Source: a bacterium
Lineage (GTDB): Bacteria; UBP6; UBA1177
Assembly: GCA_016290135.1 (NCBI GenBank)
Contig: JAEESW010000002.1
Coordinates: forward strand, 58,584-122,583
Reading direction: 5' to 3'
DNA length: 64,000 bases
Shown: piece by piece, positions 25,307-34,200 of the stretch
Numbering within the stretch: the stretch's first letter is position 1
How the letters are laid out: each line of letters opens with the position of its first letter
Notes under the pieces: generated by a model
The model's input: only the letters and a program-made list of their open reading frames with translations
What the model was told of the DNA's origin: nothing
Databases searched by the model: none
Translations under genes and position numbers: made by a program

Positions 25307-26713
25307 ATGAATATGAATCCGAAAGATAAGATCAAGATCCCCGCTCAGATAATGCCGACACTCGATCCAGGTTTCAGGAAAAGGACTTTCGATGAAGTTC
25401 CTGTTGGCTACGGCGAGGATTCGGCGATCCTGGAAGCATGGAGATGTCTCAACTGCAAAAACCCGCCGTGCGTCAAAGACTGTCCTGTAAACATCGACAT
25501 CCCGCAAGTTATGAAACTTACGGCGGAAAGGCGTTTCGTCGAGGCTTTGCAGGTGATCCGCAGGGACAATTCGCTCCCGGCTGTCTGCGGGCGGGTCTGC
25601 CCCCAAGAGAGCCAGTGTCAGAAAAACTGCACGATGGGCAAAGTCAATTCGCCTGTATCTATCGGAAATATCGAGAGATTTCTTGCAGACAACTTTTCAA
25701 GCGAACTGCCTCAGCCGAAAGTCGATTCTTCTACCGGCAGAAAGATCGCGATCGCAGGAAGCGGCCCCGGAGGCCTGGCCTGCGCGTATCAGTCGGCTCT
25801 CTACGGCCACAAGGTCACTGTTTTCGAAGCTCTGCACGAGCCGGGCGGCGTTTTGGCCTATGGTATCCCCGCATTCCGTCTGCCGCGCAAGATCGTTGCC
25901 GAAGAGATCAAGATACTGAAGCGCTACGGCGTTGAATTCAGGATGAACACGATCATCGGCAAGACAATTTCAGTTGAAGATATACTCAATGATTTCGATG
26001 CGTTGTATATCGGAACAGGAGCAGGAGTCCCCTACTTTCCGGAGATCCCCGGCGAAGATCTTCCCGGCGTCTATTCGGCAAACGAATATCTGACACGCGC
26101 AAACTTGATGCACGCCGGCAAACTGTGGAGCAAGACACCGATTTCAGTCGGAAAAACGACTGTGGTCATCGGCGGCGGAAATGTTGCGATGGATGCTGCA
26201 AGAGTCGCGCTCAGGCTCGGAAGCGAACGCGTGGTCATCGCATACCGCAGACTTGAAGCCGATATGCCGGTGCGCAGAGAGGAACTTCTTCATGCGAGAG
26301 AGGAAGGGATTGAAACGATGTTCCTCGTCTCACCGACCGAGATCATCGAAGGATACAGCGGCCGCGTTTCAAGCATAGTTTTCAGAAAAATGAGAGCCGA
26401 AGAGGACCCTGTCGGGGGCAGAAGCAAAATTTTCGAGACAGATGAAACGCTTACTATGGATTGCGAAGTAGTCATTTTTGCAACCGGGACAAGCCCGAAC
26501 CCGACTTTGACAAGCAACTGTAAAGGTCTCGAACTAAACAAAAAAGGGTGCATCGTCGTCACACCTGAAACTTGCGCGACAAGCATTCCCCGGGTCTATG
26601 CCGGCGGCGATGCGGTAAGCGGCGCATCGACTGTAATTCTGGCTATGGCGAACGGAAAAACTGCGGCAAACGCGATAAACAAAATGTTGAACGACAGACA
26701 GAAAAACTCATGA
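25307..26713 (+). CDS. gltA: NADPH-dependent glutamate synthase small subunit-type oxidoreductase (GltA/GltD/NfnB family)
   Basis: A 468-residue flavoprotein of normal length. The N-terminal iron-sulfur domain has CLNCKNPPCVKDCPVNIDIP and CGRVCPQESQCQKNC (two [4Fe-4S] sites). Two dinucleotide folds follow: IAGSGPGGLACAYQ (FAD) and VIGGGNVAMDAARVALRLG (NADPH), with ATGTSPNP and VYAGGDAVSG near the end. It passes electrons from NADPH to a partner. Neither a glutamate synthase large subunit nor the NfnA partner is adjacent, so its role (glutamate synthesis, electron bifurcation or another) is open. A 15-base palindrome, TTTCAAATTTTGAAA at 25245-25259, lies upstream and could be an operator. It overlaps the next gene by 4 bases. 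Confidence 0.88.
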   Translation: MNMNPKDKIKIPAQIMPTLDPGFRKRTFDEVPVGYGEDSAILEAWRCLNCKNPPCVKDCPVNIDIPQVMKLTAERRFVEALQVIRRDNSLPAVCGRVCPQESQCQKNCTMGKVNSPVSIGNIERFLADNFSSELPQPKVDSSTGRKIAIAGSGPGGLACAYQSALYGHKVTVFEALHEPGGVLAYGIPAFRLPRKIVAEEIKILKRYGVEFRMNTIIGKTISVEDILNDFDALYIGTGAGVPYFPEIPGEDLPGVYSANEYLTRANLMHAGKLWSKTPISVGKTTVVIGGGNVAMDAARVALRLGSERVVIAYRRLEADMPVRREELLHAREEGIETMFLVSPTEIIEGYSGRVSSIVFRKMRAEEDPVGGRSKIFETDETLTMDCEVVIFATGTSPNPTLTSNCKGLELNKKGCIVVTPETCATSIPRVYAGGDAVSGASTVILAMANGKTAANAINKMLNDRQKNS

Positions 26714-27450
26714 AAAAGATTTTACACATACTTTTTTTCCTCGTATTTTCAGCAACTTGCATCATTTCATGCTCGAAAGAGAAATCTGAGCAGCAGCCTA
26801 TGATCAGACCAAGCGGGAAATTTGTTCCTAAATCAGAATTGAACAGAGCTCAGGAAAAATCCTCCGAAAACCAGTCCGGCAAGACCATTGATGAAAAAAT
26901 GAAAGAGGCCAACGAGTCTGTTTCGGACAGTTTCCGCGAACACGGCAGAAATTCTGTGCTCCATCATTCCGACAAGCTCGACAAAAACGAGATGACTCAC
27001 GGGAAATATGTGATAAACGAACCGGACTACGATATGCCGCCTCGTCCGATAGAGTTCAAAAGCCTGAAAAAGGTCTACACCTATTTCAGACTGAAGGAAA
27101 AGCTGCCTGAACCGGTAGTAGAGTCGCTCAACGGCTCGCTTGTGACGATGGTCGGAGCCGTAATGCCGTTCGAAAGAATTCCCGAAGACGGTCGGTTTTC
27201 TTCTTTCTGGCTTTCAAATCCGGCAATAGTCCTCAAAGGATGCGTTTTCTGCAATCCGCCGACATTGGGCGACATCGTTTACGCATACAAAGACGCGGGC
27301 GAGATCCCTTTTGAATTTGAGCGCGAGAAACTTTTCAAACAGGTGCTTTTAGTTCAGGTCACGGGGCGTTTTTTCTTCGGTCCCGATACGATAAACGGGC
27401 AGACTTTCCTCAACAGTATCCTGGTAAAAGATATAAAGATCCTGGATTGA
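26710..27450 (+). CDS. Lipoprotein, distantly DUF3299-like
   Basis: A 246-residue predicted lipoprotein (lipobox IISC at about residue 20). The frame is open from 26572, but the ATG at 26710 overlaps the gltA stop (ATGA) and starts a signal peptide. Residues 20-125 are polar and probably disordered. The C-terminal ~120 residues have the layout I recall for DUF3299: a G-L-V-MVGAVMPFE strand, FSSFWLS, then GCVFCNPPTLGDIVY, which aligns with the Cys-His-Pro-rich core of that family, and VQVTGRFFFGP. DUF3299 genes often lie beside LolD/FtsX-like ABC genes, as here (27648-29749). A role with that transporter is inference; the family link needs a profile search. Confidence 0.62.
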   Translation: MKKILHILFFLVFSATCIISCSKEKSEQQPMIRPSGKFVPKSELNRAQEKSSENQSGKTIDEKMKEANESVSDSFREHGRNSVLHHSDKLDKNEMTHGKYVINEPDYDMPPRPIEFKSLKKVYTYFRLKEKLPEPVVESLNGSLVTMVGAVMPFERIPEDGRFSSFWLSNPAIVLKGCVFCNPPTLGDIVYAYKDAGEIPFEFEREKLFKQVLLVQVTGRFFFGPDTINGQTFLNSILVKDIKILD

Positions 27451-27510
27451 TGATCCCATACAGATAAAGAAGACCTGCACATGCTAAAACACAAATAGAT
27501 CGCTCTTTGT

Positions 27511-27558
27511 TTTCTGACAGAATCAGAGCCTGATATTATCATTTCGTGCTGTCAGAAA
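27511..27558. repeat. 10-bp inverted repeat between the DUF3299-like gene and the ABC genes
   Basis: TTTCTGACAG (27511-27520) and CTGTCAGAAA (27549-27558) are perfect inverted arms 28 bases apart. There is no T-tract after the second arm. It could be a protein-binding site or a weak hairpin. Parts of it (GACAGAATCAG, and ATTTCGTGCTG in reverse) recur in the intergenic DNA near 46859-46880. Confidence 0.5.
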
Positions 27559-27647
27559 TTATTTGGAATAAAAGCGGCTGTTTTTTGTTTTTTAAGCGTT
27601 TGGCCTCGTGCTCGGTAAATATACACAATTTTTTGGAGGGATTTTAA

Positions 27648-28322
27648 ATGCCTGAAACTATTTCAGTCAAGGAACTGACAAAATCGTTCTGCGACACAAA
27701 CGGAAAGAGAAACGTGATCTTTGAAAAGGTCTCTTTCGAGCTGCATTCGGGAGCGGTTCTCCGCCTTTCTGGTGCGAGCGGAAGCGGCAAAACGACTTTC
27801 ATGAATGTCATGTCCGGCCTTGTAAAGCCCGATTCAGGCTCCGTCTTCTTCGGGAACACCGACATAACGGCCCTCAGCGAAGGTAAAAAGGACAGATTCC
27901 GCGCGGAAAACATCGGCTACATCTTCCAGACTTTCAACCTCCTCTCCCCTTTTTCGGTCATTGAAAATGTCTATGCGCCGCTTGCATTTGCCGGAAGACT
28001 TCCGCAGAATTACAAAGATAAAGCTTTGGAATCACTGGACAAAGTCGGAATGAAAGAGTTCGCGGCAAAAAAGCCCTATCACCTTTCAGTCGGGCAGAAA
28101 CAGCGTGTCACGGTCGCGAGAGTCCTCTTTGCAGATCCGCCTCTCGTATTCGCCGACGAACCTACGGCGAGCCTTGACAGAAGCTCGTCGGAACTCGTCA
28201 AAAACACTCTGCTGGAACTCAACAAAAAAGGAACGACCCTCGTTCTGACATCACACGATTCGATTTTCGATGATGTAAAGCCTGACATCGACTTCAATTT
28301 AGAAACGGGGGTGCTGTCATGA
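27648..28322 (+). CDS. ABC transporter ATP-binding protein, LolD/MacB type
   Basis: A 224-residue ATPase of the LolD/FtsE size class. It has Walker A GASGSGKTTFM (about 42-52), a Q-loop in YIFQTFNLLSPF, the ABC signature as LSVGQKQRV (Val in place of Gly at the second position of the usual LSGGQ), Walker B LVFADEPTASLD and the switch His in TSHDS. It should power the FtsX-like permease encoded by the overlapping next gene (GTCATGA). The ribosome site GGAGGG is strong. It is a cytoplasmic subunit. Substrate: lipoprotein or peptide in LolD/MacB relatives; the His-rich partner suggests a metal-linked role here. Confidence 0.9.
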   Translation: MPETISVKELTKSFCDTNGKRNVIFEKVSFELHSGAVLRLSGASGSGKTTFMNVMSGLVKPDSGSVFFGNTDITALSEGKKDRFRAENIGYIFQTFNLLSPFSVIENVYAPLAFAGRLPQNYKDKALESLDKVGMKEFAAKKPYHLSVGQKQRVTVARVLFADPPLVFADEPTASLDRSSSELVKNTLLELNKKGTTLVLTSHDSIFDDVKPDIDFNLETGVLS

Positions 28323-29749
28323 AATACATATTTATTTTAAAGGCAGTCATTCACAGCATAAAGCACCGTAAATTCTCGGTTTTTACAAGCATTTTCGCGA
28401 TCTCCGCGGCATTTGCCTTCCTTGCCGTAATAGGATGTGTGTCGTTCGGGCTTGCGGCGACTGCAGTGAACTCTTCCCTCGCCTTCCCGCTCATCGTCGG
28501 TCCCGCGGGAGCAAGCGACACTACTCTCGTTATGTCAACGCTTTTCAATACAGACAAACCGGCGGGCACCTTTGACTATGAATTTGCCGAAAAATTGGAA
28601 AAAGACGAAAGAGTCTCGGCAGTTTTTCCGGTCGCGCGCTCAGACAGCTATCAAGGAGTGCCGATAACAGGCGTCGAAAGTGCCTACATAAACGAGATCT
28701 CACAAGGATTCTGGGATATCGACCCGATGATCGATGCAAAAGACATTTTCGGAGGGAAGAACTCCGACTGCGCAGTTGTCGGGGCAAAGGCTGCGATGCG
28801 TTACGATATGTCGGTTTGGGACACATTTTTCGGAAGCCACGGAACTGTGGGTGACGAGGATGCGCATGTCCACGACTTCAAATATAAGGTCTGCGCCGTT
28901 ATGAAACCGCTGAACGGGCCTGAAGACTTCGCGATCTTCACAAGCCTGAAATCCGTCTGGGAGATCCACAGACACGGACATCATCACCATCACGGGCATG
29001 AAGATGCTGAAGATGATGAGCATGAGCATGACCACGGACATCACGAAGCTGAGCACGAAGAACACGAACACCATCACGAAGCAGAACACGAAGAACACGG
29101 ACATCATGAGGCAGAACACGAAGAACACGGGCATCATCATGAAACCGCCGAAATGCACTGTGTTCATGACATGTGCGTTGAGGCTGGGGACAAGCATCAT
29201 GCAGAGAGAAAGATCACAGCCGTGCTCGTGAAGACGAAAAATCCAGTTTTTACGGCGGCGCTCGAGCGGGAATACTCCGAAAACGGCCTTACCAGCGCGA
29301 CCGATACCGGAAGGACCGTGCGGAAACTCATGACCTACATGAACAAAGCCGAAGATGCAGCCGGATTTTTCAGCTACGGAACACTTTTTTTGGTAATGAT
29401 TTTAGTATTTATCACGATACTCACTTCGATCGGCGAAAGAAAACGCGAATTGGCTCTAATGCGGACTTTAGGAATAGGCAAGCTCCCGATTTCATTGATG
29501 ATATTTCTCAAAATGTTCTTTATTTCACTAGCAGGGATCGTCATCGGAACAGCAGGAGGACACTTGCTTCTCGCCTTCTGCAAACCTGCGCTGGACTTTG
29601 AACTCGGGATAAATCTGGAGCCCTTCTTCTTTACGGCCATAGAGCTCCGCGGGGTCGTCTGGACGCTTGCCGCAGGAGTTTTTCTTTCATTCGCGGCGAT
29701 GGTAAAAATTTACAGAACGGATCTGGTCGAGGAAATATCGAAGGAATAA
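28319..29749 (+). CDS. FtsX/LolC-type ABC permease with a large His-rich periplasmic insert
   Basis: A 476-residue permease. One helix (about 20-48) leads to a long extracytoplasmic domain (about 50-340), then three helices (about 350-372, 392-422, 445-465) with FtsX features such as TSIGERKRELALMRTLGIGK. The extracytoplasmic domain contains a striking His-rich stretch at about 217-298 with some 31 His in 80 residues, partly as three tandem EAEHEEH-type units, and a nearby Cys pair (HCVHDMCVEAG). His-rich loops of this sort bind Zn, Ni, Co or Cu. Together with the ATPase and DUF3299-like lipoprotein it recalls, from memory, the Vibrio Zrg zinc-uptake locus, where the His-rich part is a separate protein. 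Transport direction and metal are unproven. Confidence 0.82.
   Translation: MKYIFILKAVIHSIKHRKFSVFTSIFAISAAFAFLAVIGCVSFGLAATAVNSSLAFPLIVGPAGASDTTLVMSTLFNTDKPAGTFDYEFAEKLEKDERVSAVFPVARSDSYQGVPITGVESAYINEISQGFWDIDPMIDAKDIFGGKNSDCAVVGAKAAMRYDMSVWDTFFGSHGTVGDEDAHVHDFKYKVCAVMKPLNGPEDFAIFTSLKSVWEIHRHGHHHHHGHEDAEDDEHEHDHGHHEAEHEEHEHHHEAEHEEHGHHEAEHEEHGHHHETAEMHCVHDMCVEAGDKHHAERKITAVLVKTKNPVFTAALEREYSENGLTSATDTGRTVRKLMTYMNKAEDAAGFFSYGTLFLVMILVFITILTSIGERKRELALMRTLGIGKLPISLMIFLKMFFISLAGIVIGTAGGHLLLAFCKPALDFELGINLEPFFFTAIELRGVVWTLAAGVFLSFAAMVKIYRTDLVEEISKE
29045..29140 (+). repeat. Three tandem 30/33-base units coding His/Glu-rich repeats
   Basis: Units at 29045-29077, 29078-29107 and 29108-29140 each encode EAEHEEH plus a short His tail (EHHH, GHH, GHHH). 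Units 2 and 3 are nearly identical in DNA, so copy number could change by slippage or recombination. Confidence 0.8.
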
Positions 29750-29844
29750 AATATTTTTTTCAAGACAACCTGCCGATATGATTATGAAAAAAAGTTTGGG
29801 GCACTATTTGCTTACGAAATTTTCGGATTTTTGATCATTTTCAT

Positions 29845-29873
29845 TTGACTTTGATTTGCGATTAAACTATTTT
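29845..29873 (+). promoter_or_regulatory. Predicted promoter of the OMP-metalloprotease pair
   Basis: TTGACT (29845-29850), 17 bases, TATTTT (29868-29873), about 50 bases before the TTG start at 29923. Confidence 0.5.
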
Positions 29874-29922
29874 AGCGCGTTTTTTTGGAAATGGAAACTT
29901 GCTCATATTAAAGGAGGAGACA

Positions 29923-31188
29923 TTGAAAGTGTTTAGGTTTTACTTTCTTGCTCTGCTGCTAACCTGCGCTTTGCCGGTTTTCGCTCAGGAAGCGACAGCT
30001 TCTGAAGAGACACCGGCTCAAGGCGACACTGCTGCACCCGCCCAGGAAGCCCCGGCGGAAACTGCACAGCAGGACGAAGCGCCGGCAGCTGAGCAACCTG
30101 CAGAAGCAGCTCCGCAAGAAGAGGCTGCACCTGCAAAAGAAGAAGCTCCCGCAAAAGAAGAGGCTGAACCCGCGAAGGAAGAAGCTCCTGCAAAGGAAGA
30201 AGGATCCGGCGATGAGGAACAGTCCGATCTTGAAAAGGAACTTGCTGCCCAGGCAGAAGATCCCGATGCGGCTGCCGACAAGCCCGATGAATCAAAACCG
30301 CCGAAATTCACCGTTGGCATCAACAACGGTTTCTCTCACGGTTTTGCAAAGGAAAGAAAAAGTTTTGCGTATACGCTCAACGCTTTCTTCAACTACAACA
30401 TGCCGATGGCATTCTCACTTTCGGCAAGCATCGGTCTCAGGGAGTCATACCGCTACGGAATGAATGTTGCCTATGCGAATGAGGACGGCTCGGAATCAAC
30501 GAGCGACATCAACTATTCGAAATTTGACGGAACTCCGCTCAACATCGCTCTTTCCAAAGGTTTTGCGGCTTTTGCCGGCGTCCTCGGCTCGATCGGCATC
30601 GGCGTTTCGCTTCCTTTCACCTCGGTCGAGCTCTGGGATCAGTACAAGATCAGAACGATCCTCGGAGTCAATCTCGGCCTTGCAAAGAACTGGAATGTGG
30701 CACAGGACACGACCCTCGGCCTTTCGTTCGGCTTCGACTATGCGAAGTCTTTCGTTGCTGAAGAATACGCATGGGACAAATATGCGAATGAACCGATGGG
30801 CGCAAATCAGGAGCACAACATCGACCTTGCGCTCTCTCTCGGTATCACTTACAAAGGCTTCGGATTCCAGGTCAGCGGCGGCTACAACTTCGGCAAAGAC
30901 TACAAGATGAATTCGAAAGACTACTACTACGACGGTTTCTACGGCTCAGTCAAAGATACGGACTGGTATTACCTTTTCTCGTTCGGCGCAACAGCTTCCT
31001 ACTCTGTAAAAGGATTTGTATTCGCTCTCGGCGTCAGGACGAACGCACCGGAGTTCGACAACGGGAACTACGAAGGATTCAAGGAACTTCCCGGCGATCC
31101 TGATGTAAAGAACGGCAATACGAACTACCCGTTCAAGGCTAAATATACGACAGTTTTTGCTAACATTGGCTATTCATACAGTTTTTAA
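29923..31188 (+). CDS. Outer-membrane beta-barrel-type protein with Glu/Ala/Pro-rich N-terminus
   Basis: A 421-residue exported protein. The signal peptide ends LPVFA (about 20). Residues ~22-125 are low-complexity Ala/Glu/Pro/Gln with repeated AKEEAPAKEE-type units. From ~130 onward alternating hydrophobic strands, many aromatic and Gly residues and a final ANIGYSYSF ending in Phe are what one expects of an outer membrane beta barrel of about 12 strands. The start is TTG at 29923 behind AAGGAGGAG; the ORF extends upstream only through the ribosome site. The metalloprotease gene follows after 13 bases. The acidic N-terminal segment may bridge to peptidoglycan or to the protease; that is a guess. 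Confidence 0.7.
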   Translation: MKVFRFYFLALLLTCALPVFAQEATASEETPAQGDTAAPAQEAPAETAQQDEAPAAEQPAEAAPQEEAAPAKEEAPAKEEAEPAKEEAPAKEEGSGDEEQSDLEKELAAQAEDPDAAADKPDESKPPKFTVGINNGFSHGFAKERKSFAYTLNAFFNYNMPMAFSLSASIGLRESYRYGMNVAYANEDGSESTSDINYSKFDGTPLNIALSKGFAAFAGVLGSIGIGVSLPFTSVELWDQYKIRTILGVNLGLAKNWNVAQDTTLGLSFGFDYAKSFVAEEYAWDKYANEPMGANQEHNIDLALSLGITYKGFGFQVSGGYNFGKDYKMNSKDYYYDGFYGSVKDTDWYYLFSFGATASYSVKGFVFALGVRTNAPEFDNGNYEGFKELPGDPDVKNGNTNYPFKAKYTTVFANIGYSYSF

Positions 31189-31201
31189 TTAGGAGGTTAT
31201 T

Positions 31202-34200
31202 ATGAATTTGACCAAAAAAGCATTGTCGCTGCTTATTGCTCTCATTGCTGTCATGATGGCTGTATCATGCACAACAGAAAGAAGCGCAGTTGACAAAACC
31301 GACGAGCTTGCTCTCGACAAAAGGTTGTTCGAAGGCGAGTTCTTTTTCCGTCAGACCATCGTTGATCTGCCTTACACCGCGGACTACGCGTTCATAGGCG
31401 AATCGAACGGCGGTAAAGTTGTTAAGTGGAAAATCACCGAGAATTGGCTCATTGCTTACAGCATTTGGGACAAACTCACGGCACTTGACACCAACGAGAT
31501 CATTGATGTCAACGAGACCCCGATCGTTGCTTACCCGATCGCAGCTCACTACGACATCGTTCCGAGCGAGAACCCGACGACAGGCGAAGCACTTCCCGTT
31601 CTTGTTCCGAACACCGACAGACCGTGGAACGAGAGACGTTACTTCTCTCTCGCGACTTACTCGAGAAGCGGCGTAACGAACTATGAACTTCAGTACCTCT
31701 CACTCACCCAGGAATGGGGAGCTCCTTTCTACAGAGCAGGTCTCACGACTGCTACGGATTGGGAGTTCTACGCTCATGACGGCACATTCATCGTTCCGAA
31801 GAAGTATCGCGAATACACCGCACTCAAAGATGATGCGGAAAGATACAACAAGGAAGTTGAATGGTTCCAGTTCTTCTCGACAGAATACTTCCAGCCGATC
31901 AATGACTGGAGCACGATCTACAACTGGGACGACATCGATGAATTCGTCGGCAACGAACCTGCCGGCGTAACCTATCGTTTCGTATTCTCGAAGATCAACA
32001 GAGACGTTGTCGGAAAGAGAAACTACGATATCGCTTCGAAATCCTTCAAATGGACTCCGGGTGCAAAGGACAACGGTTTCAGACCGCTTGAATATCCGGA
32101 TGAAATGTTCCGTGAATACGGTTTCTTCACCAACAAATTCAAAGGTTACGACAATTACACCGGATACCGCGAAAAAGATTATCACACCCTTGCAAACTAC
32201 TGGAACATGGCTTGGGCTAACGATAAGAAAGAATGGAACTTCAAATGCGGTGAAAAAGAAGACTACAATGAATGTCTGAAGAAGATCAAATATCAGCAGA
32301 AGATCGTTTTCGCTTCATCTCCGAAGACTCCTCTCCGCATGCTTCCTGCAAACTGCGCGATCACGAAAGACTACAACTACGCGATGCTCGGTGCAAGATT
32401 TGCTGCTATGAATCCCGGAAGCGATACCCGTGAATTCGACGCATGGTATTTCGAAAACTACAAAAACGACTTCTTCAAGGAAGTCAAGACTGCTGACGGC
32501 AAGACCGTTAAAGTAAGAGACCTTGAATGGTATACTTCCGATCTCAATGATCCGAACAACCCGCACAAAGACTGGAAAGAAAAATGTTTTGTTCCCGACA
32601 GACAGGCATGGATCCAGAAATGGGACGGTGACTTCATTGATGAAAATACCAGTGATGAAGATGCCAAAAAAATGGCTGAACTTCTTGAACAGTATAAAAA
32701 CGATATAGTTGTTATGGTTCCGAACCCTGTAGAATCTTATGTTCCGGCAAGAGACGGAAATGCACTCTACGGTTTCGAAAACTACTACAACCTTTCGTCG
32801 AAAAGCCGTGAAAACGCTGTAAAGATCTGCGCTCTCAAAGAAGAGGCTGATATGTACAACGAAGAGCAGGTAATGTACTTCACCACCTGCTACACCAACA
32901 ACGACAAAATGGCTGAACTTTACAAAAACGATTTCGGTTATCCGGAATGGAGAGGCGACCGCTGGGACTGCCAGATCTTCGCTGAAGATGAAGATTGTCC
33001 TGAAGGATACGAACCTGTTAAGGCTGCATGTGTCCTCACAGAAGAAAGAGTATGTGACGTTGAAGACGGACTTCCTGTTCTCCGCCACAAATATGACAAC
33101 GGTAACCCCTATGCGGCTCTTATCAACTGGGTCGACAAACCGACAGAATACGGTATTCTCGGTGTTTCCCAGTGGAACGTAAACCCCGAGACCGGTATGA
33201 GCTTGGGCGGCGGTTCGAACATCGCAGGATCTGTTCTTGCATGGTCGAATACCAGAGCTATGGAACTTGCAAGAGTCATCATCGGCGGTGACGATCCGGC
33301 AGCTTGGGACTGGAAAGAACTCATCAATCCGGACTACACCAAAACTCCTGAAGTTATTTGGGACAACAACGCAAAACCGGCTAAAAGAAGTGTTTCGGCA
33401 AAAGCTGAAAAACTTTACAGCCAGAACAACCTTATGACTATGGTCAAAGCTTCATCTGAATCGATGACCACCGAAGAGAGACTTCAGAAGATCAGTCTCG
33501 AACAGGAACTTAAGACCAGAAACTACGGCAGATTCGATTTCGCTTCCATGGTAGGCAACTCGAAATGGGAAACCCAGATGGTTCCTTACTCCATCAAGAA
33601 GAACCTCTTCCCGTGGATGAACCCGTCTGACAATCCTGCTTACTCTGAAGAGCAGAAAAAGATCATGCAGCCCTGGTTCGTAGGACCTGCAGCTATGGAA
33701 GCTGAGATGATCACCTACCTCAAAGCAAAATCTCTTGACTTCGACTTCGACGAATCCTTCATGGATGGTTCCATCATTCAGTTCATCAGAGAGAAACAGA
33801 AAGAACTCTACAAAGAGATGAACATTAAACTTGGTGAAGACGGAACTCCGGATTGGAATGACAAAAACAACAAAAAGCTCAAAGATCAGTATGAAGAAAA
33901 GCTTATGTACGCTATCTACGATCCGATGGAAAAGATGCAGTACAAAGGCGTAGCTCAGCACGAAATGGGTCACACGCTCGGTCTCAGACACAACTTCATC
34001 GGTTCGACTGACCAGAGAAACTATGTTGACAACTACTATGCTCCTGAAAACTATCCGGCTATGATGAACGGTATCAAAGAAAAACTTATCGAAGCTCAGG
34101 CTGACGCAGACTACAACCCTGCGACCTTCGGCATCAAGGCTTACAGATATAAAAAAGCTTTCGAGACCGACATCAACTACTACACCTACACTTCTGTAAT

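Noticed and set aside
25307..26713. Naming the gene nfnB (bifurcating transhydrogenase)
   Set aside because: The motifs fit the wider GltA/GltD/NfnB group, but the NfnA partner gene is not adjacent, so the narrower name is unsupported.
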